Below, in pieces: positions 34,211 to 44,001 of a stretch of 64,000 bases of DNA. The notes beneath the pieces are model-generated. The model saw only the letters and a list, made by a program, of their open reading frames with translations. It had not been told where the DNA came from and did no database searches. Positions within the stretch are counted from its first letter, which is position 1, and every line of letters starts with the position of its first letter. This stretch comes from Sipunculus nudus. Its lineage: Eukaryota > Annelida > Sipuncula > Golfingiida > Sipunculidae. The stretch spans positions 8,368,979-8,432,978 of the forward strand of contig CM049321.1 of NCBI GenBank assembly GCA_026874595.1, written 5' to 3'. The translations under genes were made by a program, and so were the position numbers.

Positions 34211-34440
34211 GGTAAGCATCATACGGTTACTGAGACTTAAGATAGCTATATTATTATACAGAACTGTATGAACTTACTCATCCATCAAAGTTTGTTTGAC
34301 CTAATAAAAACATCACTCACCTGTGTATCAGAATATATCTAAACATTCAACTTTACGCCATTATAAAATTGTACAACAATGCTTCGCTGTTATATGAATG
34401 AATTTTATAAAGATAAACAGAGATATCGACAAACAGATGC

Positions 34441-36639
34441 TTTTTATCGTATAATGTCATATTTGTGCTTGTTGAGAAAATTTTCTTAAAATAATTAAAA
34501 TTCATTATTAATAACGATAAAGACAAATCTAATTACAGGGATATTACTGTGTACTGCTGGATAGAGATTTAAATCGATGCATATTCTTAAAAAATGTGTT
34601 AAGAAACCCAATCGCATTGAACAATTCAATGGCGACTTATTTTGCGGCTTTAGATACTAAAAGAAGCAAAGTTGTTCGATCAATTAGAACAAAAATAAAC
34701 TTGAATTCTTCTTTTGGAAAAAAACTTTTATCCCGAATTTGCATTTAAGATCCTTTTTAAATTATATTTAGGTTTGGTAATGTTGTTGTTGTTTTCCCTC
34801 ATTTCAAGTCATTTCAAAGCATTCAGCTGAAGCAAGTAATGTCTAAGGCAACGTTTTGTTCCTTTTATTGGAATTAAAAACCTTGAATAAAGTCAGGAAA
34901 ATAAATAATCAAATATATCTGATACTAAATTCAAATTTACTGGCACAAGAACTCAAATAAACTTCTTTGCATAAATGCATATTATTTGTGACGTAAAGTC
35001 TTGTCAGTGTAACGTGATTTAATATAATCATTTCAAGTCATTCTAAAGGTACAAGTTAACCTTTGGATCTTTGATAATATTAGGTCAGAAAACGCCGATC
35101 TCACCGTATATATAGGCTGTTCGTTTCGTTTATAGCCACATGTTTTTACGTAACCCGCCAAATAATCCACAAATTTTTATCGTATAATGTCATATTTGTG
35201 CTTGTTGAGAAAATTTTCTTAAAATAATTAAAATTCATTATTAATAACGATAAAGACAAATCTAATTACAGGGATATTACTGTGTACTGCTGGATAGAGA
35301 TTTAAATCGATGCATATTCTTAAAAAATGTGTTAAGAAACCCAATCGCATTGAACAATTCAATGGCGACTTATTTTGCGGCTTTAGATACTAAAAGAAGC
35401 AAAGTTGTTCGATCAATTAGAACAAAAATAAACTTGAATTCTTCTTTTGGAAAAAAACTTTTATCCCGAATTTGCATTTAAGATCCTTTTTAAGTTATAT
35501 TTAGGTTTGGTAATGTTGTTGTTGTTTTCCCTCATTTCAAGTCATTTCAAAGCATTCAGCTGAAGCAAGTAATGTCTAAGGCAACGTTTTGTTCCTTTTA
35601 TTGGAATTAAAAACCTTGAATAAAGTCAGGAAAATAAATAATCAAATATATCTGATACTAAATTCAAATTTACTGGCACAAGAACTCAAACAAACTTCTT
35701 TGCATAAATGCATATTATTTGTGACGTAAAGTCTTGTCAGTGTAACGTGATTTAATATAATCATTTCAAGTCATTCTAAAGGTACAAGTTAACCTTTGGA
35801 TCTTTGATAATATTAGGTCAGAAAACGCCGATCTCACCGTATATATAGGCTGTTCGTTTCGTTTATAGCCACATGTTTTTACGTAACCCGCCAAATAATC
35901 CACAAATTTTTATCGTATAATGTCATATTTGTGCTTGTTGAGAAAATTTTCTTAAAATAATTAAAATTCATTATTAATAACGATAAAGACAAATCTAATT
36001 ACAGGGATATTACTGTGTACTGCTGGATAGAGATTTAAATCGATGCATATTCTTAAAAAATGTGTTAAGAAACCCAATCGCATTGAACAATTCAATGGCG
36101 ACTTATTTTGCGGCTTTAGATACTAAAAGAAGCAAAGTTGTTCGATCAATTAGAACAAAAATAAACTTGAATTCTTCTTTTGGAAAAAAACTTTTATCCC
36201 GAATTTGCATTTAAGATCCTTTTTAAGTTATATTTAGGTTTGGTAATGTTGTTGTTGTTTTCCCTCATTTCAAGTCATTTCAAAGCATTCAGCTGAAGCA
36301 AGTAATGTCTAAGGCAACGTTTTGTTCCTTTTATTGGAATTAAAAACCTTGAATAAAGTCAGGAAAATAAATAATCAAATATATCTGATACTAAATTCAA
36401 ATTTACTGGCACAAGAACTCAAATAAACTTCTTTGCATAAATGCATATTATTTGTGACGTAAAGTCTTGTCAGTGTAACGTGATTTAATATAATCATTTC
36501 AAGTCATTCTAAAGGTACAAGTTAACCTTTGGATCTTTGATAATATTAGGTCAGAAAACGCCGATCTCACCGTATATATAGGCTGTTCGTTTCGTTTATA
36601 GCCACATGTTTTTACGTAACCCGCCAAATAATCCACAAA
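34441..36639 (+). repeat. Three tandem 733-bp copies, nearly identical
   Basis: Copies span 34441-35173, 35174-35906 and 35907-36639. I see two single-base differences: A/G/G at 34761/35494/36227, and T/C/T at 34958/35691/36424. The array starts TTTTTATCGTATAATG and ends CACAAATTT, with a TTT microhomology at the right boundary. No long frame or element end is inside the unit. Confidence 0.97.
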
Positions 36640-37012
36640 TTTAACCAGGACATTTGGCAGCAAGTCAGACGAACGAGAGATTTGCTACAAGTGACCTTCC
36701 AGCTTTCAAACATACGAACTAACCACCTTAGGTTACATGTTTTCAGTTCTTAACATTGCTGCGTTTACTAATAGCTTGTAGATAAGCTCATACATCCGCC
36801 ATAGAAGCGTTATCGGAACTTTCCTGAAAAGGAATTTCCTGGAGGTTATTCACATGTTCTATAGAAAGGGAAAGTGAATACCTGGCTTTAAAAAATTAAG
36901 GATTGGGGTAGGCTCTAATCAGGATTTTTCAGAATATATATTGTGTATTTTTCTTATTTTGCTATTCACTGCATCACTCCTATGATGCTTGATCGATCAG
37001 CTATTGATCAAT

Positions 37013-37015
<3 letters not shown>

Positions 37016-37064
<49 letters not shown>
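37016..37064. repeat. (TA)n microsatellite
   Basis: About 24 TA units running into TGTGTG. Confidence 0.95.
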
Positions 37065-37069
<5 letters not shown>

Positions 37070-37367
37070 ATATATTCTTAGTTTACACTGTTCTTACTGA
37101 ATCAGCATCAGAGATGTGACCTTGATGTTGTAAAGGTGAGCGTGTGACTGCTTGATGTTTGCAGCAAAGACTTACCTACATTTTTTTACATGGCAAGCTG
37201 GTAAATTGCTTTAATTTATTTACTTATTATGAGTCATTCTTTATAAAGTTAAATAAAATTTTAGGTATATTCCTTGACAATGCATTTATGTAATTAGGGC
37301 TAAAGCGGAAATATGCCAAAGCGTGTGTAAGAATCATTAACAACTTTTTTGTATTGATGTATTATCC

Positions 37368-38124
37368 GATTAGTGCTTTGTGTTACATTAAATATAATGA
37401 GGGTTTCTCAATGTTATCGGTCTCGGGTTCGTGGTAGTAATCTGCTACACTGAATGATATTGATATCAATTGAACAATGAACAAAATAAAACAACTATTA
37501 ATGCATAAGTATTCCTTTAAATTTCAGGTGCCAGTTGTTGTTTCATTTCATTCAATCGACTACAGTTCATAGGTTAAATGTCAAAATATTAATAACATGA
37601 TTAAACTCAAATATGGAGATCCATTGATGTACACTTAGGTTGTGTCGCTATAAATAATATAACGTTCTACTATTGTTATTTCACTTGTCAATTAAACGTG
37701 CAAGAGATCATAAGACATGAAAAATATTCACTTAATATACACAATAAAAGCGCCTGAGAAAAGCCATTAATGTCACTTCTTCTCTAGACATAAAATCAAT
37801 GTTGAAACGTAAGAAGGCCTTTCACTATATAAAAAAAGCTTTCCGTGGAGTAACAGGCCGTTTTGGCTTATATTACAAGTTGATGGTACAGTTTATTTAA
37901 TAGCACGTAGCATGTTTCGTCGTTGTCGACGACTGGCGGGTCGCCGTATTGGTTTACTTCTCGGACATAATTCATAACGTAGCCTGTGTGGCACCCTAGT
38001 GAACGAAAAGCCGATAGCTTAACAGCAGACGAAGCTTTGAATCTAATCTTACGATGATGTATATTCGAGAGAAACGGGGAAAATGTAATATGATGATTTA
38101 GGTCGACTGACAAATGAAAGGTCG
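37368..38124 (+). repeat. Duplicated block P, copy 1
   Basis: About 750 bp matching 39577-40330 with scattered substitutions and small indels (for example AAAGCGCCTGAGAAAAGCC / AAAGCGCCTGAGAGAAGCT). The minus frame at 37868-38113 is broken in the other copy and is not a gene. Confidence 0.85.
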
Positions 38125-39239
38125 TGGCTTCGTGCTATATGCGGAGAGTTCTTGACGTTAAACCCCCTGGCCAAGGTCTTTTCCACAAGTATCCTTTCTT
38201 ATCCGGAGGTAAATGGGGACTGATCACAAGTGGCAGAAAAAGTTTAGTACCTATATATCCCTCTAACGATTATTAAAAAGCTTGGGTTATATGATGTCTA
38301 GGTTATGAAAATGCAACACCCCCTTATATAACACATACAATTTAGCGTAATTCTCCGTCCGAAACTAACAGTTTGCTGGATTAGTCTCTACAAAACCCGA
38401 TCAATATTTCGTCGGATGAGAGGTCAGATTAATACCGCAAATACATAAAAGGAATCTTAGCAATATGTGAGGTCTGGGATATTGATGTGCATTTTCCGTG
38501 AAGTCACAACAAGCAGAGAAGAAATAAGACGACAACAAAAGTAATCACTTTGTCCAAATGCTTGTAAAAGCATCTAGTTTTTTTCCAGATGGCCGGAAAA
38601 TCTCAATAAAATAATTCTCATCCAGAGTCTTACGGGTTACTACATCTGATTAGACGAGTCTAGTTTGCCTAAATCATCTTGCTTCGGCCGATGACAAATG
38701 TCATAACCTATCATAATGTTTATCAACATAATCTAAATAAATAATAAAATTATATTATATACAGACCATTCCATAGTCTGATATTATAAACATTTTCTTC
38801 ATGTACAGAGACGACCTCATCGGAAAAAGCCTTGTAGGAGGGTACGAAGAAGCCTCGTGAATAAGGGTTTTACTACTGAGTGCAATTGGCCGGCAGGAAA
38901 AAATCGGTAGGATTGCTAGATGGGAGGGTAGGAAAAATCGGCTGCAAAAATCCTTGACAATGTCAAAAATTTTCCGACCGATTTTTCATCAGGCCAGATA
39001 ATTCGGTAGATGTGATGACAGAACTGATTAACAACCAAACAATCCTTCTTTTGTATCATTGCTGATGCCAATAATAATTCTTGAGTCTTAATCAGAACTG
39101 AGATAAATGACCGGAGAATCTTGTAATCTGGACGGAAAATTGGTAGGTATGCAGGCACTGGTAAAAAAAAAAAAAATCTTCAGATGGGAGGGCGGCTTCA
39201 TATGGTCCCCAAATCGAGCCCCAAAGAAGCCTCATAGGT
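38125..39239. other. Spacer between duplicated blocks
   Basis: No gene supported. The 38916-39158 minus frame has no splice signals. GATGGGAGGG recurs at 38920 and 39183, which may mark a small element. Confidence 0.4.
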
Positions 39240-39590
39240 AAGTAGTTAAATCGTGATGATATAAACTCTGAGATAGGTCAATATTTCGCAGAGAAATGGA
39301 AATGACGTCAAGAAAAACCCTTTTTTTGGTAGGACGTAGCCTGGTGGTTAAGGCTTTGGACTTCAGAGCTGAAGGTCCGTGGTTCGAACCCCACCGGTGC
39401 TTCAATGGCATAATTGTGAAATCTAGTTGTGGAACCTAAAAAAAATCGCGCTAATGTCTTAACGACAGTTTTTGACTTCTGGATTAGTCCTAACCCCGTG
39501 CATATACAACTTGAAATCCAGAAGGCTTAATTATAACATATCATTCCAATTGTATGAATACCTTCGTCCTCATTCAATTGACAGTGCTAC
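39240..39590 (+). repeat. Duplicated block Q, copy 1, with tRNA-like SINE (family E)
   Basis: Matches 40576-40884 (period 1335 bp). It contains at 39328-39403 GGTAGGACGTAGCCTGGTGG, GGACTTCAGAGC and GTGGTTCGAACCCCACC, a tRNA-Leu/Ser-like order of A box, anticodon-like loop and B box. Acceptor ends do not pair, so it is tRNA-derived and not a tRNA gene. TGACGTCA precedes it. Confidence 0.7.
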
Positions 39591-40330
39591 ATATTAGATA
39601 TAATGCGGGTTTCCCAATGTTACCAGTCTCGGTTTTGTGACCGGTGCAGGAATCTGCTATACTGAATGATTTCGATGTCAACTGAACAATAATCATAATA
39701 AAAAAAATATTAATGCATTAATTATTCCTTAAAAAATCCGTTGACAGTTCTGTTTCATTCAACTGACTACAGTTCTAAGGTTGTCTGTTTATATATTAAT
39801 AACATGAATAACCCCAAATATGGGATCCATTGATGTACACGTAAGTTGTGTCGAAGAAGATGGTACATATACCCCGGGGCAAACACAGGGGAAAGTGGTC
39901 GCTATAAATAATATCACGTTGTACTAGTGTCATTTCACTTGTCAATTAAGCGTGCAAGAGATCAAAAGTCATGAAAAATATTCACTTGATATATACAATA
40001 AAAGCGCCTGAGAGAAGCTAATAATGTCACTTCTTCTCTAGACATAAAATCAATATTGAAACGTAATAAGGCCTTTCACTATATTAAAAAAGCTTTCCGT
40101 GGAGTAACAGGCCGTTTTGGCTTATATTACAAGTTGATGGTACAGTTTATTTAATAGCACGTAGCATGTATCATCGTTGTCGACGGTTAGCGGGTCGCCG
40201 TATTGGTTTACTTCTCGGACATAATTCCTAACGTAGCCTGTGTGGCACCCTAGTGATCAAAGGGCCGATAGCTGAACAGCAGACGAAGCTTTGAATCTTA
40301 CAATGATGTATATTCGAAAGAAACGAAACG
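39577..40330 (+). repeat. Duplicated block P, copy 2
   Basis: Second copy of 37368-38124. It carries a short insertion near 39855-39895 absent from copy 1. Confidence 0.85.
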
Positions 40331-40376
40331 TGCGTTCATCATCTTATATAATAATAATATTAGTTACACACAACAG

Positions 40377-40472
40377 AATCAGTGGTCAAGTTTGTCATAG
40401 ATAACATTGACTGTCCGTTCACTGAAGGCCGACCCTGCAGGTGGCCATGCTGTTCGGTTGACCTGAATTCAG
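40377..40472 (+). CDS. Weak candidate exon between duplicated blocks
   Basis: Acceptor CACAACAG before 40377 and donor TCAG/GTACGTATG after 40472 bracket 96 bp. One frame reads VVKFVIDNIDCPFTEG and PCRWPCCSVDLNS (cysteine-rich). The stretch is unique relative to the surrounding duplicated blocks. No partner exon was found. Confidence 0.25.
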
Positions 40473-40575
40473 GTACGTATGTGGATGTATTATGCAGTGA
40501 AATATATACCGTATTTTCTCGTGTACAGGACGATAAATTTTATCCTAAAATTCCAGTCTTAATAGAGCTTCAAAG

Positions 40576-40884
40576 ATAAGTTGTGAAATCGTGATGATAT
40601 AACCTTTGAGATAGGTCAATATGTTGCAGTGAAACAGAAATGACGTCAAGAGACATCAGTTTTGGGTAGGACGTAGCCAGGTGGTTAAGGCGTTGGCCTT
40701 GGGAGCTGATGGTCCCCGATTCGAGACCTCGCCGGTGCTTCAATGGCATAATGGTGGAACCTCAAAGATTCGCTCTAATGTCTTAACGGTTAGTCCTAAC
40801 CCCGAAACCAGAAGTCTTAATAAAAAAATATCATTCTAATCGTATGAACACCTTCATCCTCATTCAATTGACAAAGCTACTAAC
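40576..40884 (+). repeat. Duplicated block Q, copy 2, with tRNA-like SINE (family E)
   Basis: The SINE head at 40664-40739 reads GGTAGGACGTAGCCAGGTGG with the B box decayed to CGATTCGAGACC. The tail (TTCGCTCTAATGTCTTAACG) also occurs at 60.12 kb on the minus strand. Confidence 0.7.
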
Positions 40885-41462
40885 AGGCCATGGACCTATC
40901 CTTATAAAAAAGAGAGACATCATGGGCCGAGGTGTCTTGAAATGAAAATGTCTACAACTCAAAAAACATTGTGAAATATCATGGAAATCCCTTGTGTGTT
41001 TGTTTTACGGTATGTGATTGTCGGTCACACCACGTGACATTTATGACAGACATCCCACGCTGGCGATAGAGCACGTGACTCAAAGACAGATCGGGGCGGA
41101 AAAATTGGTAATAGATCATTTCATGTCCAAGAGACACTACGGAAGCCAAGGTGAACGTTTTTCATTAAGTTAAACAGGCATTTATATCACAGGATCAAAA
41201 TCCGCTGTAACGAGCTATCTTAATTCGAACATGTCTGTGACATGACCACGCATTCACAGACCTTTATTCCGCGACCTTCACTGATGGTAGTTGCTAACAG
41301 AACATTAATCTATCTCTCAAACATAAAGTAATATCACCTTTATGTTGATATCTCTTCTAATTTTAGTGTTGAAAGAATAAAATATAATCACACTCCGAGG
41401 CTCCCAGAAATAAAACCCTGGACAAGAATCGATCATCTGAACACGGCAGATATCCTCGGATG

Positions 41463-41560
41463 ACCGGCCTGTAGTTCTGTTCACAGAACCCAAAGCCGGG
41501 AGATTGTAAGTTTGATTATCAGCTGAGGAGCGATTGTTTAGTTCTTTAGGTTGTTATGGG
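41463..41560 (+). repeat. tRNA-derived SINE, family C, degenerate
   Basis: AAAGCCGGGAGATTGTAAGT and TTTGATTATCAGCTG resemble the family C head with a mutated B box. No 3' body recognised. Confidence 0.25.
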
Positions 41561-41868
41561 ACACGAAGCGTTAATTATGGTAATGTGGCATGATACTGGT
41601 CATATCCCTGGATCTGCCAATGATAGTCCCGAAATCTCAATATTCTGGTATTTTTTTCAACTTAAGACCAGGTATTTATGTACAAATTAGTTTATGTACA
41701 AATTAGTTAATTAAAAACATAAAAAAACGAGCACTTCTATCTGCATAGTGAAATGAACGTTGAAAAAGAAATAAAAAAAGATGCAAACAGCGGGAAGGAT
41801 CCATATCACATGACCTGTAAACATGATTGTCTCTTTTCAGTCTTCTTACTTGACTCCATTCCACTTAC

Positions 41869-41923
41869 CTTGTCCATTTGTCTTTTTCTTTCGTGATATT
41901 TTTATTGTAAAATGACACAAAAC
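41869..41923 (-). CDS. Weak candidate exon 2 of the 42.6-kb gene
   Basis: On the minus strand a pyrimidine-rich tract (CTCTGCCTTTCCCCTTGGG) leads to AAAAGGTAG before 41923. Then 55 open bases end at a good donor ACAAG/GTAAGTGG. The frame, completing the split codon left by the exon at 42490, reads FVSFYNKNITKEKDKWT and leaves two bases. It fits both neighbours in phase, but it is short and AT-rich, so chance is possible. Confidence 0.2.
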
Positions 41924-42489
41924 CTACCTTTTTTAACCCAAGGGGAAAGGCAGAGAAAGATGATACTCTCTCTAGTATATATTCCATAAAATGAATTCGA
42001 AATATGACTTATTAGATATACGGTATTGCGAGATTCGATGGCTGATGATCTAAATTAGATACTTAACATGATAACCAGAGAAAATGACGTCACAATGGTA
42101 TTTGTAACGTAGCCCGAGCGTCCCTATTTTTTCACTCTGATAACAGGAATGGCCTCGTTGCTTTCTGTGCATTTTAGATTGTAACGAAGTAATTTGAAAG
42201 AATTATAAAATAATAGGATATATATTCAGTCTATACACCTAATCATTTCTCTGTATTTTGTAAGTTTCTGAAGACTTACACGAAAATTTGCGAGAGAAAA
42301 ATTAATAAAACAAGAAATACATGAAAAATGTTGGACATGCATCACATCATTCACTTTCCATTCCATCTTCTCATCATAACTGAACTGATCTCACTAAATT
42401 ATCTGTCGCTTTGTGACTCTGTCACAGAATGAACATACTCCTTGGTAAATATGAATCACCTGTGTGTAGTTTTAATTAGTGTCACCTAC

Positions 42490-42598
42490 CTGGTTCGTTG
42501 CAAGGTGTGTCCTCAGGTAGTTCCATCCTTGGGTCTGCGAAATCGACGGTACTCTTCACGATGGGGACAGAGTCAGATTTGCTCGAGCACGACCCCAT
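42490..42598 (-). CDS. First coding exon of a predicted N-myristoylated protein
   Basis: Minus-strand ATG at 42598-42596 has G at -3 and G at +4. The reading starts MGSCSSKSDSVPIVKSTVDF and continues through ELPEDTPCNEP to a consensus donor CCAG/GTAGGTGA at 42489, after 36 codons plus one base. Gly2, Ser/Cys at 3-4 and Lys7 fit an N-myristoyltransferase site with a nearby palmitoylatable Cys4, so the protein is probably anchored to a membrane inner face. The in-frame extension upstream (to 42730) lies in GC-rich leader with promoter motifs; I prefer the internal Met. Protein family unknown. Candidate downstream exons are at 41869-41923 and 32188-32322. Confidence 0.5.
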
Positions 42599-42599
42599 A

Positions 42600-42800
42600 C
42601 CGGGGGGTAACCGGGTGGTCACGTGACTAGAATCCGCCCTCCGGCCAAACTTAGGTGGAGCGCCGGAGATCGATAGGTCGTTAACGAGATGACGAGCATT
42701 CACGCGATGAAAGGATGAAGTTTCTCGCATGCGCCAGCATCTAATAGGCAGATTTCTTATGGGGAAATCTAAGTTTGAGTTTTTCGCGCCGGCTTTTTAC
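42600..42800 (-). promoter_or_regulatory. CpG-rich promoter, possibly bidirectional
   Basis: Directly upstream of the MGSCSSK exon: an E-box GTCACGTGAC (42618-42627), an NRF1-like TCGCATGCGCCA (42725-42736) and a TTCGCGCC E2F-like core (42782-42790). GC and CpG are higher than in the surroundings. A candidate plus-strand exon at 43312 makes a divergent promoter possible. Confidence 0.45.
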
Positions 42801-43311
42801 TGTATAATGAGAAGATTTTACCTGAGGCACGCTGACCCTGATAACTCTCTCATCAAAGCCAAGAGAGGGTTCTTTTTTTTAAGTTTCACTCCTTTATGTC
42901 CTTGCCAAGTCTTTTGGGAATTAGTCTTCTAGTTTGGCCTTGCAAAATAAATCCCTCTAAAAATTTTTTTTCAATCAAATGTGATGACGTTATGATGGTC
43001 ACGTGGTTCACCAATACCTCTCTCGCAACGTGGCTCCAGGATATGCCTGCTTGATTACAGCTTTTCAGTCGTCTATCCCGTGATTTTTTTAGATAATGTA
43101 ATCATAATCCAAATTATTTCCGTACAAGGTCTTTTTGTACGTTGCAGTATGTGGTCTCCTTTGTCGGGTTGATTGGTTGTTAGTAGTATCTTAAGGCTTT
43201 CGAAGTCTCCGAGTCGTACAAACATGACTGGTGATATCCGATGTTACATCATAAAGATGTTATGTCACAAATATATGCCTGTGACGTCAGTGCTATTTGT
43301 GTTATTTCCAG

Positions 43312-43412
43312 GATGAGCTGAATGGTCGTTTTCAAGAAAACACCGGTGTCATCAAAACAAGACTCGTATAAAATCAAAGGACAGTTGTACTCGAGAAACA
43401 CAACACTGCAAG
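43312..43412 (+). CDS. Candidate exon with both splice signals (plus strand)
   Basis: Acceptor TTTGTGTTATTTCCAG ends at 43311 and donor CTGCAAG/GTAGGTC starts at 43413. All frames entering from the left hit stops, but an internal ATG at 43322 opens MVVFKKTPVSSKQDSYKIKG and continues to the donor. The exon would thus carry leader plus start codon, just after a minimal upstream ORF (ATGAGCTGA). No next exon was identified. It could also be non-coding. Confidence 0.3.
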
Positions 43413-43910
43413 GTAGGTCTCACACGATATGGTATGGTGACATGCATCCACAACAGACGCGAAAAATAAAGGTGTCACAAATACATATAAACCTCCTTTA
43501 TAGAATCATTTATACGATGCCAAATTTTAAACTGACCACGTCACTCTATGCTTATTATCATCACTTATGCAAATGTCGCAAATGCAAATTTTTTCTGTAT
43601 CATGTTGTATCAGGTGTGGGTGGTCGTAGATACTTTACAGTCACTGAAGGCCTGGTGCTGACGTCATCTTGCTGAAATATCCGGGCTGTGGTGAATGCGG
43701 AAAACCTTGAAAATCTTGTAAAGACCAGCAATGACAAGTTAGCTGACTGACCTCACGTTTCCGTCTGTGATGACGTCACTGGCCAACCAATACCCTGCAC
43801 TGAATATCTGAAAGAAAGTATAGTCTTAGTTAATTAAAGAAATAATAATAATTGTGACAAAATATTCACTCAGAAATTCTCATGAATTTCAGTTATATAT
43901 TATTTTCATC
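43413..43910. other. Spacer with CRE-like sites
   Basis: TGACGTCA at about 43661 and 43769, with another at 43282 just upstream of the exon. No exon supported. Confidence 0.35.
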
Positions 43911-43922
43911 AATATATATATG

Positions 43923-43998
<76 letters not shown>
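43911..43998. repeat. (TA)n microsatellite with TG interruptions
   Basis: TA runs broken by TATG, about 88 bp. Confidence 0.95.

Positions 43999-44001
<3 letters not shown>

Noticed and set aside
34441-36639. Acceptor-like ATTACAG in each 733-bp copy, suggesting a repeated exon
   Set aside because: No open frame of useful length follows, and no donor is present.
39328-39403. tRNA gene
   Set aside because: A and B boxes are present, but the acceptor ends do not pair and the unit is duplicated with its flanks, so it is a SINE head. The same applies to the heads at 9.8, 20.8, 40.7, 54.3 and 62.8 kb.
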